Assembly: GCA_019055375.1 (NCBI GenBank)
Contig: JAHQIW010003648.1
Span: 248,001 to 312,000, forward strand
Source of the DNA: Parelaphostrongylus tenuis
Taxonomy: Eukaryota; Nematoda; Chromadorea; Rhabditida; Metastrongylidae
DNA: 64,000 bases
Direction of reading: 5' to 3'
Position numbers and translations under genes: made by a program. This document shows, in pieces, positions 1-9,840 of this stretch. Position 1 is the stretch's first letter, and every line of letters starts with the position of its first letter. Below the pieces are notes generated by a model. It did no database searches and was not told where the DNA came from. It worked only from the letters and a program-made list of their open reading frames with translations.

Positions 1-725
1 TTCCGGATAATCCACTTGTACTGAAAATCCTTGCCAACTTCAGTGTTAGATCTGAGCACTGGACAGTCAAAGTTACTAGACCCTCTGACTAATGAAGATG
101 CCAATTTGACTGGTCCGTAGATAACTTATAAAGAAACTTAAGACGAACTACTATGCACTGAGGAAACAAAGCGCTATAAGTTAGAGTATCAGTTGTAATT
201 ATAAACCAAAATGAACGTATACATAAGCTAGTAACCAGTGAAGGAAAGGATCTATAAGCAAACCTTCATGCTCTACGAATCCATCAGATTGCTGCAGTCC
301 ATCGGTTTTCGAAAGCTTTGCTTTCGCTGGTACTAAAAAAAGGAAGTAGATCGATCAACGAACCTAACAAGAAATAAGAAAATAAAGTATAAACTGAACT
401 AGTTCGCGAATCAACCACAAGCTTTTTGAAATGAGGACAACTCTCTGGATTGAAAATCTTTCAAAATATTGGATCTTTGGGAAAAGGTTCTCTAGATCAC
501 CTTATGGAGCGTTTGAATAGTTCCCATCGTAATTAAGTTTAAGGTATTTAGGGCAATAAAAAAACTATTTCCTCGTGAAGAGAGGGGGAGTTATCCTGCA
601 GATCCCGACTTCATCTTGCAAAACTCTACTCGCCTCTATTATAGGAAGCCGAGAACTCACTTGAAAGACAACTGTTTACTTCAAATATTGTAAATAAACG
701 CAATTGATATTAGTACTAACATAAA
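1..725. other. Unassigned AT-rich sequence
   Basis: I see no exon with a convincing splice frame, no RNA gene and no recognisable repeat. The only local structure is a small GAAAGC/GCTTTC self-complement near 310-325. Confidence 0.4.
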
Positions 726-990
726 AGCGCATGTGGCGCAGCGGCAATAGGTGGTTCCCCACGACGTACATGTGGTCGATGGTTCGATGTCACGCTCAGG
801 ACTCACCAAACCTTCCATCCCTCTAAGGTCGGTGAAGTGGTACCAGACTTATCTAGGAGAATAACAGCACTGACTCGATACAACAGTAGGCCACCGCGAG
901 TCATTGTAAAGGCCAACATGCATGGAATAGAGTCGAATGCCTGGCGCATCTCTGAGGGACGCGGCATTGGCGAGGATCTCAGAGTCTTGC
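726..990 (+). repeat. Diverged tRNA-derived SINE (family S1)
   Basis: The head shows a tRNA-like pol III box A (GTGGCGCAGCGG at 732-743) and a box B-like GGTTCGATG at about 780. It is followed by the S1 body shared with copies at 3130, 13715, 16368 and 56110: the ACCAGACTT..TCT core at 842-855, a CAGCACTGACTCGAT block at 867 and CCACCGCGAGTCATTGTAAAGG at 892. The 3' part after 915 is poorly conserved and the usual AGTTAAAAATTGAAGACGAA block is replaced, so this is an old or rearranged copy. Confidence 0.75.
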
Positions 991-1014
991 CTTGTACTAC
1001 TTGAAAAAAAGGGG

Positions 1015-1066
1015 GTGAGGGGATAGCGCAGTGGTTAGCATCGCGGTGATCTAAGATCGCGTAGAA
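1015..1066 (+). repeat. tRNA-like fragment
   Basis: Only the 5' half of a tRNA-like sequence is present: GGATAGCGCAGTGGTTAGCA fits a box A and D-arm, followed by a short stem GCGGTGATC..GATCGC. No T-arm or 3' acceptor follows. It is probably a truncated SINE head or tRNA relic. Confidence 0.35.
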
Positions 1067-1137
1067 AATGCACAAATACCATGCCAGCCTCTCAAGGAGT
1101 CATTTATTCGTCACAGCTTCAGCAGCAGTTCAACGTT

Positions 1138-1334
1138 TTTGGGACCGTGGACCCACTGCCTCTGCATCTCTGGCTGGCAACTCTGGACGGTCTGCTCCAC
1201 TTCCTCCGCATCTCTAATCCCCCGCGTGCCAATGTTAGACGTAGCACGCTGCAGGTTAGAGATGCAGAGGAGGTAAAGCAGATCGTCCAGGGTTGCCTGC
1301 TAGAGATGCAGAGGCGGTGGAGTCCGCGGTTCCG
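1138..1334. repeat. Imperfect 200-bp hairpin (inverted repeat)
   Basis: Arms 1140-1218 and 1254-1332 are near reverse complements around a loop of about 35 bases. Both contain CCTCTGCATCTCT and GGACG..CTGCT blocks in mirrored order, and each arm repeats the GCATCTCT motif internally at a spacing of about 46 bases. A 97-codon frame at 1081-1374 runs through both arms; I regard it as a consequence of the hairpin rather than a gene. It lies just downstream of the minus-strand exon at 1381-1483 and so inside its putative first intron. Confidence 0.7.
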
Positions 1335-1380
1335 AAAGCGACATCAAGACGCGAACAAGTTCAAATGTGAGTGAACCCAC

Positions 1381-1483
1381 GGTGTAGGCTGTTAACGTCT
1401 CCTCTCGTGAAAATAACCACTCCAATCGAGAACAACGCTGAGATCGAAACCACTGCAAGGATAACACGGCGGTTCAATCTCAT
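1381..1483 (-). CDS. Possible first exon of a type II membrane protein
   Basis: On the minus strand an ATG at 1483-1481 opens 34 codons starting MRLNRRVILAVVSISALFSI. That is a short basic N-terminus followed by about 20 hydrophobic residues and then polar residues (FTRGDVNS). Such a cytoplasmic stub plus signal-anchor is typical of Golgi glycosyltransferases and other type II proteins, but no catalytic domain is visible. A GT donor (GTGGGT) at 1380 would end the exon with one extra base; without splicing the frame stops at 1361-1363. Later exons would lie below 1370 or outside the window, and I did not find them. Codon choice is more GC-rich at third positions than the surroundings, which favours real coding sequence. 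The enzyme family is unknown. Confidence 0.4.
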
Positions 1484-1789
1484 GGTCGGCAGTGTTGAAA
1501 AATCATCACCTCCACATAGCTCCAAACCTTCAATGAGCAGATTTACAGCCGGAAATATTGATCAATGGAACGATCGATCGAGAAGGACGGATCGATAAAT
1601 CGATACGGTGCGCATGCAAAGATTAATGACCAACCGAACACCGCGTCTAGACGTGGATCCTTCTGCAGGGCAAGTCTAATCGCAAGTATTGACCACTACC
1701 GTTATCGTTAGCGCTGGAGCGAGCGGTGTCACGATTTGGTCTGCAGATTTACGGCGGCCTTAGTTCGATATTCGAGTGGATCCTTAGTT

Positions 1790-2500
1790 CAGTGGCCCAT
1801 GAGTTGTACTAACTTCTCACCGTAACTGGTATGTCACGGGGATTGCAAAATTTCTTTGTGAACAACCGGTCTTAGGATGTCCGTAGTTGCGGTCTTAACA
1901 CTCGTGATCGCTTGACTTCCGCGGACCCAAAGCGGGCGCGCCTAACTGCCAAGGGCTACGATCACCAGCATGGGAGCGGCTCCACCCCCTCCCCTGCGAC
2001 TTTGCGACTCTAACCTCGTCGTGGCAATCACTGTCCGTCTCACTCCTCTTTACCTCTCGGCACCCGTCCATCAGTGAGGAGGTTGATGGTTCTATCTCCT
2101 ACCACAACACTTCACTTTAGTTTCTTTTTGATGTTATCTTTTTGTTGGCACTACAATATACTCAAATCACTGTCACACAGTGATTGCCACCCCGAGGTTG
2201 GAGTCGCAGAGTGGGGTAGGGGGCGAGGTCGAGGTGGGAGCGTTCCCGTGCTGACGGTTGGAGCCTTTGCCAATTTGACACGCCCAGTTTAGGCTGGCGG
2301 AAGTCAACCTGTTGATTACCTTTGTGGTTAACGCAAAGGACCTTAACATTAACACGTTGAGAACCGTTGGTCGACGACGCCAGCCCGCGCTGTCACGCGC
2401 GCGGTAACTAGCAGTTCGCAGTGGCCTGTGCTTCGTCCCGAGGAACAGCGCCACGAGGCACTTGCCATTGCGCAGTGCGCGTCGTGGGCCGACGCTCCTC
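1790..2500. repeat. GC-rich foldback (long inverted repeat) element
   Basis: The clearest arms are about 1911-2040 and 2170-2312, which are reverse complements with gaps. TTGACTTCCGC at 1912 mirrors GCGGAAGTCAA at 2295, and GTGGCAATCACTGT at 2020 mirrors ACAGTGATTGCCAC at 2177. Weaker homology extends outward to about 1790 and 2440. The loop of about 120 bases is AT-rich. No transposase frame is present, so this looks like a non-autonomous foldback or MITE-like element. The 109-codon minus frame at 2173-2502 lies in the right arm and is not a gene. Confidence 0.65.
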
Positions 2501-2952
2501 AACGTGTTAACGCGAACATCTTATAAATTACGTCGAAAAATATCCCTACAAGGACATTGAGCACATGAATCTTATCAGTGAAGTTATAGCACATGTACGG
2601 CATCCCTGCTTCTGTTGAGAACTTATGGTGACAAATGCTTCTCTTTTGGACGGAAGAGAAGAGTCTCTGGACAATAGTAGCTTATGTCTTAGTTATTCAC
2701 GAGTTTTAGCCTGCCCAAGAACAATGTTTATCCGCTGATCAAATGGAAAAACCAATTCCATCTTATCGATTCACAAGCATTTGAAATATATGTTGATTAT
2801 TCGTGAAGTGATTGGTTTTTTTTCGTCCTCCGACGCAGAATTTTGAGTAAATTTGAGTAGCGGTTCGTAAGTGAGCCGTTTACGGCAAGGATAATACGGA
2901 AACAATTGTATGCCAATACCAAAACAGGACAGGTGACAACATGGTATCAAGG
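2501..2952. other. Unassigned spacer before the tandem duplication
   Basis: I see no exon, RNA or recognisable repeat here. Homology with unit 2 starts only at about 2953. Confidence 0.4.
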
Positions 2953-3129
2953 GGAAAGGCTGGTCAATTAACAGAATTTTTTGTTGATTTCTGGTGCCCA
3001 GGTAGTGTTAATATTACCTCCCTAGTCATTATATAACATGTTCTGAGCCGTTAAAGTCTAAGTTCTAAACAGGCGCGGGTTCCGTCCTACCTGCACTCGT
3101 GTTTTGGCTCAAGTACCAAATACTAAAAA

Positions 3130-3392
3130 GCGCACGTGACGCGGTGGTTCAGGTGCTCTGCGTGCATACAAAGTCGATGGCTTGATCTCTCGCTCATGGC
3201 CCACTAAGCCATCCATCCTTCCGAGATCTGTAAATTGATGCCAGACTGGTCTCAGACTTGTCTGGGAGGATAAGCAGCATTAGGTCATTGTAATGGCCAG
3301 ATATGCATTCAGTCAGCTCAAACGAAGTTAAAAATTGAAGACGAAGCATGGCGCATCCCTCGGAGATTGATCAGCGTTGAGAGCTCTATACT
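3130..3392 (+). repeat. tRNA-derived SINE S1 (unit 1, left end)
   Basis: The head begins GCGCACGTGACGCGGTGG with a box A-like segment, then GTGCTCTGCGTGC, a box B-like GGCTTGATCTC, and the S1 body (CCATCCATCCTTCCGAG, GACTTGTCTGGGAGGATAAG, AGTTAAAAATTGAAGACGA). Compared with 13715-14003, about 25 bp including CTCGATACAGAGG are deleted near 3285. It is present in both units and therefore older than the duplication. Confidence 0.85.
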
Positions 3393-3602
3393 TAGTCCTC
3401 CAAGGAAATACTAAAAGAATGCTATGAATGTAGAATGCTTAGGAGGAATGCTTAGAATCGAATGCCGGGTGCACTCTTTAAATAAGAGCCGTATGCCATC
3501 GATTGGAATAGAATGGTGAAAAATCTTAAGGACAAAATTTCACGTTGTTTCATCGTGGCAAGGTTTCCTCATCTCTACTATCAACAGGGCACCCACCCAA
3601 TG

Positions 3603-3650
3603 CATGGCTCTGATGAGGCGCGCGAGACCGCCAAAACGTACGTAAGTCAC
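3603..3650 (+). ncRNA. Hammerhead ribozyme relic, class B (unit 1)
   Basis: CTGATGA (3610-3616) is followed by a stem II of GGCG/CGCC (3617-3620 and 3629-3632) with an 8-base loop, then AAAAC (3633-3637), then ACGTACGT and a stem I strand AGTCA (3645-3649) that pairs with TGGCT (3605-3609). The expected GAAA core has become AAAA, so the invariant G12 is lost and self-cleavage would be expected to be impaired. The layout otherwise matches the intact motif on the minus strand at 33173-33223. Confidence 0.6.
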
Positions 3651-3967
3651 TGACGCACAAATCTTGAAATGGCTTTCTCTGACTATATTGGCTGTTTACA
3701 GCGAGGTTTTATAGACCATCGAATGTAAAGTGAAATGCTTTGAAGTGAGAAGCTTTTACTGTATGTGGCGTTATGTGATTTGCATATGTGTGATGAATAC
3801 AACAGTACCGGTACACGAGAATAGAATTTATTATGATAAAACGCAACCAAAAAAATTAGGGCGTGGATGTTAGCGCGAGAACTTTATACAGTAGACCAAA
3901 GAAGTATTATGAAAACAACTGTTTGTGTTTTTTTTCGGAATTTTCGTGAGGGTTTTTTATAGGCACT

Positions 3968-4011
3968 TATACAGTGCAATACACGAATTTCATCCTTGCG
4001 TCTCGCCAGTT
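3968..4011 (-). ncRNA. Degenerate hammerhead in left arm
   Basis: Read on the minus strand this gives CTGGCGA (4009-4003), a weak GCAA-loop stem II, then GAAAT and a GTGTA cleavage-like triplet before TTGCACTG. The conserved A after CTG is G, and stem II is poorly paired. The unit 2 copy (about 14577-14621) reads CTGGCTA and is worse. I call it a relic. Confidence 0.5.
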
Positions 4012-4096
4012 TACACGCGGCAGTGTGACATGTACATCGACAATTCCTTTATGTAAGGGGGAATCTCTCCCGAAAATTATTGGCTTAGACGAAAGG

Positions 4097-4145
4097 CACC
4101 GTGCAACTGACGAGGCTGCAAGGCTTAAACACGTGTATGGCACTG
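4097..4145 (+). ncRNA. Hammerhead ribozyme, class A, core-mutated (unit 1)
   Basis: CTGACGA (4107-4113), then stem II GGCT-GCAA-GGCT (4114-4125) closed by a GNRA loop, then TAAAC (4126-4130), where GAAAC is expected, then ACGTGTA and the stem I strand TGGCAC. The G12 position is T, which should disable the core. The duplicate at 14696-14744 keeps GAAAC. Confidence 0.65.
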
Positions 4146-5787
4146 TATAAGTTCTTATAAAACGCCTCACGGAACGCTCAAAAAATACATTGTTAGGTTA
4201 GGTTTTTAAATTGTTTAGAGTGAGGACTAAGAAAACAGTCGAATGTGAAGGTATTATGGAATATAATTATAGAAAAGATAAGAAAAAACTGATACATTGG
4301 CTTCTACAATGAAAAAGACAACCAATAGGTTGGGAAAGTTCTAAGAAAATGCTTCTAAATTTTTTGGGATCATTCGAAAGCCCGTCGTCTTCTTCCGCGT
4401 TGATTGGTATATAATTTACCACTTATTTCAGAATAGAGTTAGCAAACAAGCAAATTAGGTTGTTGATGATGCGCGAATGACTGTTGGGTTCAAATGAAGA
4501 TGAAAATCTTCACCATCTTCTCCTTCACTCTCATTTCGCTTGTAAAACATTTATTTATGCACCTCTTACACGCGAACAAAGACAAAACTAATAGTCAAAA
4601 CACTCCCCTTCAACTTCAAGCACTTCCTGCATTCGCCTCAACCCAGATTGATGCGCTCAATGGCACCGTTGCATTTGAACCTGACAGCCATTCGTGCATC
4701 ATCAGCAAATTAATTTGCTCACTTGCTAACTCCATTTTGGGATAAGTAGATAAATTATATACCAATCAACACTGGAGATGACGGGCTTTCAAATGAGCCC
4801 AAAAACATAAAAAAAATGGCTAACACCCATAAGCGTTACAAGCATTTCCTCAGAACTTTCTTCCCAACCTATTACGAACAGCTGAGATGCTTATATCAAA
4901 AGAAGGTCTTGCGCTCTCATCAAATGGCGAGGCTGAGTTCTTCTGCAACATTTCGTGTAGTCATAGGAGGATCACGTTCTTTCTCATTTTTTTTTCTTTC
5001 TCATGATTTCCAATGAAGTTGGTACTAAAGTTGCTGTGTTTTGAGCAGTGCCGTCTCCTCTACGAGACTTCATGAACCCCATTAGGCTCACTGTTCTTTT
5101 GTTAGTGGTTTGTGAGCTAAATGAGTTGGTGATGTTACGAGTTGTCTTTACTGCTATACGGTCTATTTTGGAACTCCTTTGTAAAACCGCAACTACTTTT
5201 GCAACAGCCATCATCTTTTCTGTAATCTGAAAAGCGAGCCCTCAATAGAATCCAGAAGCATTCATGGATTTGGGAACGAAGAATCAGGTCGAATGAAAGA
5301 AATACTGGAAATTGCACAATGTGTGGTCTCAAATAATGAGGAATAAAAGGTCTTTTTTCATATAAGGTAGCCCCTTTTTTTGGAACACCGCGTATAGAAA
5401 CTGCAAGTACTATGAAAATTGCTCTCGAAATCATTCAGCCATGCGATGACATCATTGGCTTTGCAACATCTATACAGCGAATATAATCTCGTATCTTCAC
5501 AGTAGAATTTTGCCTGAAAGTTTTATGTGATAAACGAGTGAAAACGTTCAAATGGTCGTAGAAAAATAGTTTTTGAAAACGTCTCATGATCAATCTGATC
5601 TTCGCAAATCGTCGAAAGTATTCAAATAAATATTTTTGAGCAGCTCAATCACACAATCATCATCTCCTATGCTTATGATGTGCAGCAGACTTCGGCACGA
5701 CGAATCACTACGTCTTACAATAAATTGATGGCTTATAACTGATATACACATCGATAGACAACTGGATCTTTACTGTGAGCTAAATTG

Positions 5788-5790
<3 letters not shown>

Positions 5791-5822
<32 letters not shown>
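5791..5822. repeat. (TA)16 microsatellite
   Basis: There is an uninterrupted TA run, then imperfect ATATG/ATGAATAT repeats to about 5875. The equivalent place in unit 2 has ACGTATACGTATA-type repeats next to a SINE insertion. Confidence 0.9.
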
Positions 5823-5827
<5 letters not shown>

Positions 5828-8167
5828 CGCATATGTATATATGTGCATGAATATATATGAATATATATTTCTAACATAAAAACTGGCTACTGTCCTTTTC
5901 TTTCAACATGCGAACTGCTGTAAACGATTGCTTTCTTCTTGACGAGTTACCATCAAACTGATGCCATGCTTCCATGCTGCATTCCTAAAGCATCCATCAT
6001 GGAGAGTAATCAAAACAAATATGAGCAGTGGATATCTACTTTCGATTTTTCTGTAATATCAACCAAACTAGTTGTAATGAATTTCACAACATTCATATGG
6101 GAAATCCATGGTGAAAACTGATACAACAGAAGTTTGGAATTTGATATATATGTAAATTAGACTAATAAGATTGAAAAAAATAATACAATTTGGAAAAGAA
6201 AATTTTTTTCTTCATGCCTCAAAAGGCTGATGAGTACGTCGCATATCGTCGCCCAACAAAATCTTGCAGAAGGTTTAACGCGAACATCCGATATACGACC
6301 GGCGCGTTCAGAAAGAAGCAAGATAGAAACACAACTGAACATATGCACGTAGAATTTCAGACATTTAGAAGATATTGGAGGAAACTGTCGCAATTCACTT
6401 GGAGGAGATATCAGGGTGATCAATAGCTGAAGTAGGACTACCCAAGTTAGCGGACTGATGTTGATGGACTCGAGGCGGTTGCTCGTATATCATTTTCCAC
6501 TCTGTTGTCTGCTTCCGAGCAGAAGACTGAGTTTGCAAATGATCTTATAATGATTCAGGAAACCAACTTTCTGTAAACTTCGGCATCAATAATTATATGT
6601 GAATCTCAAGAACTTTTTTTGTCTAACTGCGCGAGGTTGCTGATATTTCTAGTCGTACAGTAGCAATTCGATAGCGCACCTTTCGGCAACTTCGCCTTCT
6701 TCAAAGCCTGAGTGTATGTTGTAATAGACTATTCTTATGATTCGGCAAATTACCAATGGTTTTTCTACCTCCCCGCAGGTTAGGTAAAAGTATCAAACAA
6801 AGTAAAGGAATACTGTCTCGTGTGATACTACTTCACTCGTCATCTCGGTTCACTTTTGGATTCTTGACCACTACCCTTGAATAGTAAGAAACGTTTAGCA
6901 CAACATACATCCACGATCTAAAAAACACCTGATGTCAAGCTCACGTCTGCTAATTAAGTATCTTACCATTATCTTACAACAGCATACCAGAGGCGAGTGC
7001 TCTGCCACACCACTGTACCTTTTGACTGGACCGGAGAGATAGTCTTCAGTCTGTACGCACCGGATATATACGCCAATAATATTTCATTCTGCTACTGGAT
7101 AACATTTCGAAGTACTTCTGAACAGCGAGAGATTGTACTTCAACATGTGGGTAATTACGGTTTATTGGCTGACTACTGCTGTAGACGAAAAGCAGCAAAA
7201 ACGAGCCTCAAATTCGAACGATAACGTTCAATGCAGGTGGTTGAGTCACCTGAAAACGAGAGTATGGAAAACGTTTCGAATCATTTCCGTTATCGCGCAG
7301 AGATTTCTCGAAGGAATCTCCTTTGCTGGATTTCTTTTGCTGGACAAAGATTTTTCGTTGGACTCTTATCAATTATGCGAAAGCCTAAATTTGGAGCACC
7401 GTACCGAAACGAGCAGCAGCGCGGTATACTCAAAAATATATACACGTCGTTTCAAAAGTGTTGAATTGGGCAAGTAAAGTAACGAATACATTGCAGATTG
7501 TAACAAATAATGATGAAAAAATTACAGAGCGAAAGATCGAACGTTCAGAAATAGGATTGTAGCACTCGTAACTTGGATTCTATATTAATCTGAAAAATAA
7601 CTTCATCAGATTATTATTTAACCACAAATAGTATGCTCATAGTATAGTGGCTAAACATGATAGATGGTCATCGGTTTGATTTTGTACATTGAGCTGACCA
7701 AACCCTCTTCATAGAGATTGATAGGACCACACTATGATCGGTTTGAAGGACAAAAATCTTACATGACACGCCAGGGTTCAACAATAATCTTTTTCTTTCG
7801 CGATGCTTGATCGGAATATATAGCGTGTTCGTAAGGGATGAATTCATATCAAGTATCCTGTAAATCCTGTATTACTTTTCAACGATTCTCTATGCCCGAA
7901 GATATATCTGGCTGGTTGGCTCCGAAAGGAGGTTGTAGGAAGTGTCCCTAGGTTGTTTCGTTGCATCGCCCCAGAGACTTTGTGAACGAGATGATCGACT
8001 CATTTTGCTGGACTAGTCACCACAGTACTACACGCAACACTATCGGCGGTGCCACTGTGAAAGTAAAAAGAAGAATAGGAAGGTAAAGTTACGCAAGGGT
8101 GGAATGGAATAGCCACTTAAACCGAATCGAGGCCGATTCGATCGAAGCGACCGATTCGAATCATCGG

Positions 8168-8198
8168 ATCAGAAGGAGACGAAAACGTCGAAGTGCTC
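8168..8198 (+). other. GACG-AAAA-CGTC hairpin followed by GAAG (possible degraded hammerhead)
   Basis: A perfect 4-bp stem with an AAAA loop (8178-8189) is followed directly by GAAG and preceded by AGAAGGA. This resembles the CTGAAGA-stem-GAAAC order of short retroelement hammerheads but lacks both exact core strings. It is repeated in unit 2 at 19975-20000 with the same stem. Confidence 0.25.
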
Positions 8199-9413
8199 GC
8201 CGAATTAAATTTATTTCCGACAACCTCTTATTATTAGTTTGAGCAACAAATTATATGGTTAAATCGTAACGCCGATGTCTCACGGAAAGTCGGTTTCTAA
8301 ATTGGTATCAAACTTGTTTGAGGCAAGCCCACCCTATACAGCCCGCTCGGAGGCGATTTATTATACATGTCTCAGGATTTACACAAGAACTGACTCGATC
8401 AACATTCAAAAACGTTGGTGAGGAATGCGAAAAATTCTCGAGCAGCAACCGACACCATAAGCAAAAAAAAATCTCATAGATCTTTACGGGTGATGGAGCC
8501 GACGAAACAAATTGAATACAAGAATTGCTGGGATTCAGAAAGTGTTATAGATGTGATGTTAAGTCATGTAATGACAACTAGAATTGATAAAATCTTTTCA
8601 AACGTGTCTGACAAAAATACTTCCATAAGCACAATAATAATCACGTTTTCTTCAAGACATGAAAAGCTACGATTCAGATGCTAACGAGAAGCCGCAACTC
8701 CTCAAAGCTGTAGCTATCAAAGGCTAGCTAGGACCATCATTGCCAAAATCTTTATAGCAGTGGTGAGCAGGAACGATTAACACGCCTGATAGTCTGTGAA
8801 CTCATGAGAAACTCCTTGAAGAAAGTGAAAACATCTAATGCTACCTGCATAGTTTCATGATGCTACATTCTTACACCACTAAGATTTATTTTATAGCCTC
8901 ATACTATTTACTAAGTGGTCGACATGTCTATTTATGATATGAGTAGGGAAGTTGTAAAGGCATACGTGCATGCAGTACGGCATACATGAAGCTATTGCCC
9001 ATGTTTGCCGACATCGGAGAAAGTAGGCGAAGACCAGCTGAATCTGAGCTCAGTCAGGAGTAATTTTTGAAATTTCATAAATTATAGAACAACTTATCGC
9101 GAAATATAATTCCTGGCAACAAAAGAATTCCATAGGTGAAGAGTCACCTGCAACTCAGATATTGGAGATGCCTTGCTGTATAGACGGAGTGATCCTAATT
9201 CAGCCTATCGCACATCCTACGTTGGGATGAAGTTGGACCTGCGTCTCGCTCTTTCCTGGGGCAACTACCACGCTACCGTAGCTCCTATTCAACTATCATC
9301 TTTACGCAAGACAAGGTATCGATTCTGTCACCAATCACTGTGTATTGTCGCGAACACTTCCAAGGCCAAGCCCATGAGACACCATAAGGTGAATTTGTTA
9401 ACAAATTAAAATT

Positions 9414-9484
9414 AGTTTTGCGGTGTTCTGATTAACACCATAGACTTCCGATTCAGTAATGCGAATGAGAATCTGGAACAGGTC
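9414..9484 (+). pseudogene. tRNA-Gln pseudogene 1 (unit 1)
   Basis: It aligns over about 71 bases with the intact gene at 9770. D-stem GTGT..ACAC is kept (9423-9438), but the anticodon stem is broken, the loop reads CTTCCGA, the T-arm is lost and the acceptor does not pair. It is the first of three units spaced about 180 bases apart whose flanks are also similar. Confidence 0.7.
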
Positions 9485-9591
9485 GCAATTTGGGTTCTTT
9501 GCTAACAACATTTCCTCTAAAAAGCTCGGAACCTTCTTTATTATGATCCACATTCGCAAACGTCGCTGTGAATCTGTTTACAGCTCGCATT

Positions 9592-9662
9592 ATTCCCGCA
9601 ATGTAGTAGTTAACATCCTAGATTTTAAATCCAGTAACGCAAATCACACTCTCGATGAAACC
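9592..9662 (+). pseudogene. tRNA-Gln pseudogene 2 (unit 1)
   Basis: The segment ATTCCCG..AAACC aligns end to end with the gene at 9770. The anticodon loop is TTTTAAA instead of CTTTGAA, and the T-stem and acceptor pairing are lost. The preceding sequence (TTATGATCCACATTCGC) matches the flank of the intact gene, showing tandem duplication of the whole segment. Confidence 0.8.
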
Positions 9663-9769
9663 ACAGTTGGACATCTAAGCTAATGATATTTCGTGCCTAA
9701 ATAACGAATATTCCGTGTTATGATTCACATTTACACACGCCACAGCGAATTTGTCAACGTCGCACATGT

Positions 9770-9840
9770 GGTCCCGTAGTGTAGCGGTTAACACCCTGGA
9801 CTTTGAATCCAGTAACGCGAGTTCGAATCTCGCCGGGACC
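9770..9840 (+). tRNA. tRNA-Gln (TTG anticodon)
   Basis: This is a 71-base cloverleaf: acceptor GGTCCCG/CGGGACC pairs perfectly, D-stem is GTGT/ACAC, anticodon stem CTGGA/TCCAG with loop CTTTGAA (anticodon TTG), T-stem GCGAG/CTCGC with loop TTCGAAT. Boxes A and B are intact, and a TTTT pol III terminator lies at 9846-9849. It is the best-preserved tRNA in the window and looks functional. Confidence 0.95.

Larger units (their letters stand above)
3938..4186. repeat. Palindromic hammerhead-bearing element (class A), unit 1
   Basis: The two ends are inverted copies: CGTGAGGGTTTTTTATAGG..ACTTATACAGTGC at 3944-3977 mirrors GGCACTGTATAAGT..CGCCTCACG at 4139-4173. The right arm holds a plus-strand hammerhead and the left arm a minus-strand hammerhead relic at about 3968-4011. 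The centre is about 85 bases with no coding capacity. The same element sits in unit 2 at 14535-14778. Confidence 0.7.

Noticed and set aside
1081..1374. 97-codon plus frame
   Set aside because: It runs through both arms of the hairpin and its opposite halves are reverse complements of each other; no protein feature.
2173..2502. 109-codon minus-strand frame
   Set aside because: It lies in the right arm of a GC-rich foldback; GC-rich DNA lacks stop codons by chance and no motif is seen.
6226..6262. CTGATGAG in TATCGTCGCC context, also 17098 in unit 2, as hammerhead
   Set aside because: No GAAAC follows at a suitable distance and no stem II forms.
7133..7477. 114-codon plus frame, with a related frame at 18118 in unit 2
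   Set aside because: The frame is interrupted in the duplicate and is dominated by non-conserved residues.
8490..8510. GTGATGGAGCCGACGAAAC as hammerhead
   Set aside because: There is room for only six bases between core halves and no stem; core string is wrong.
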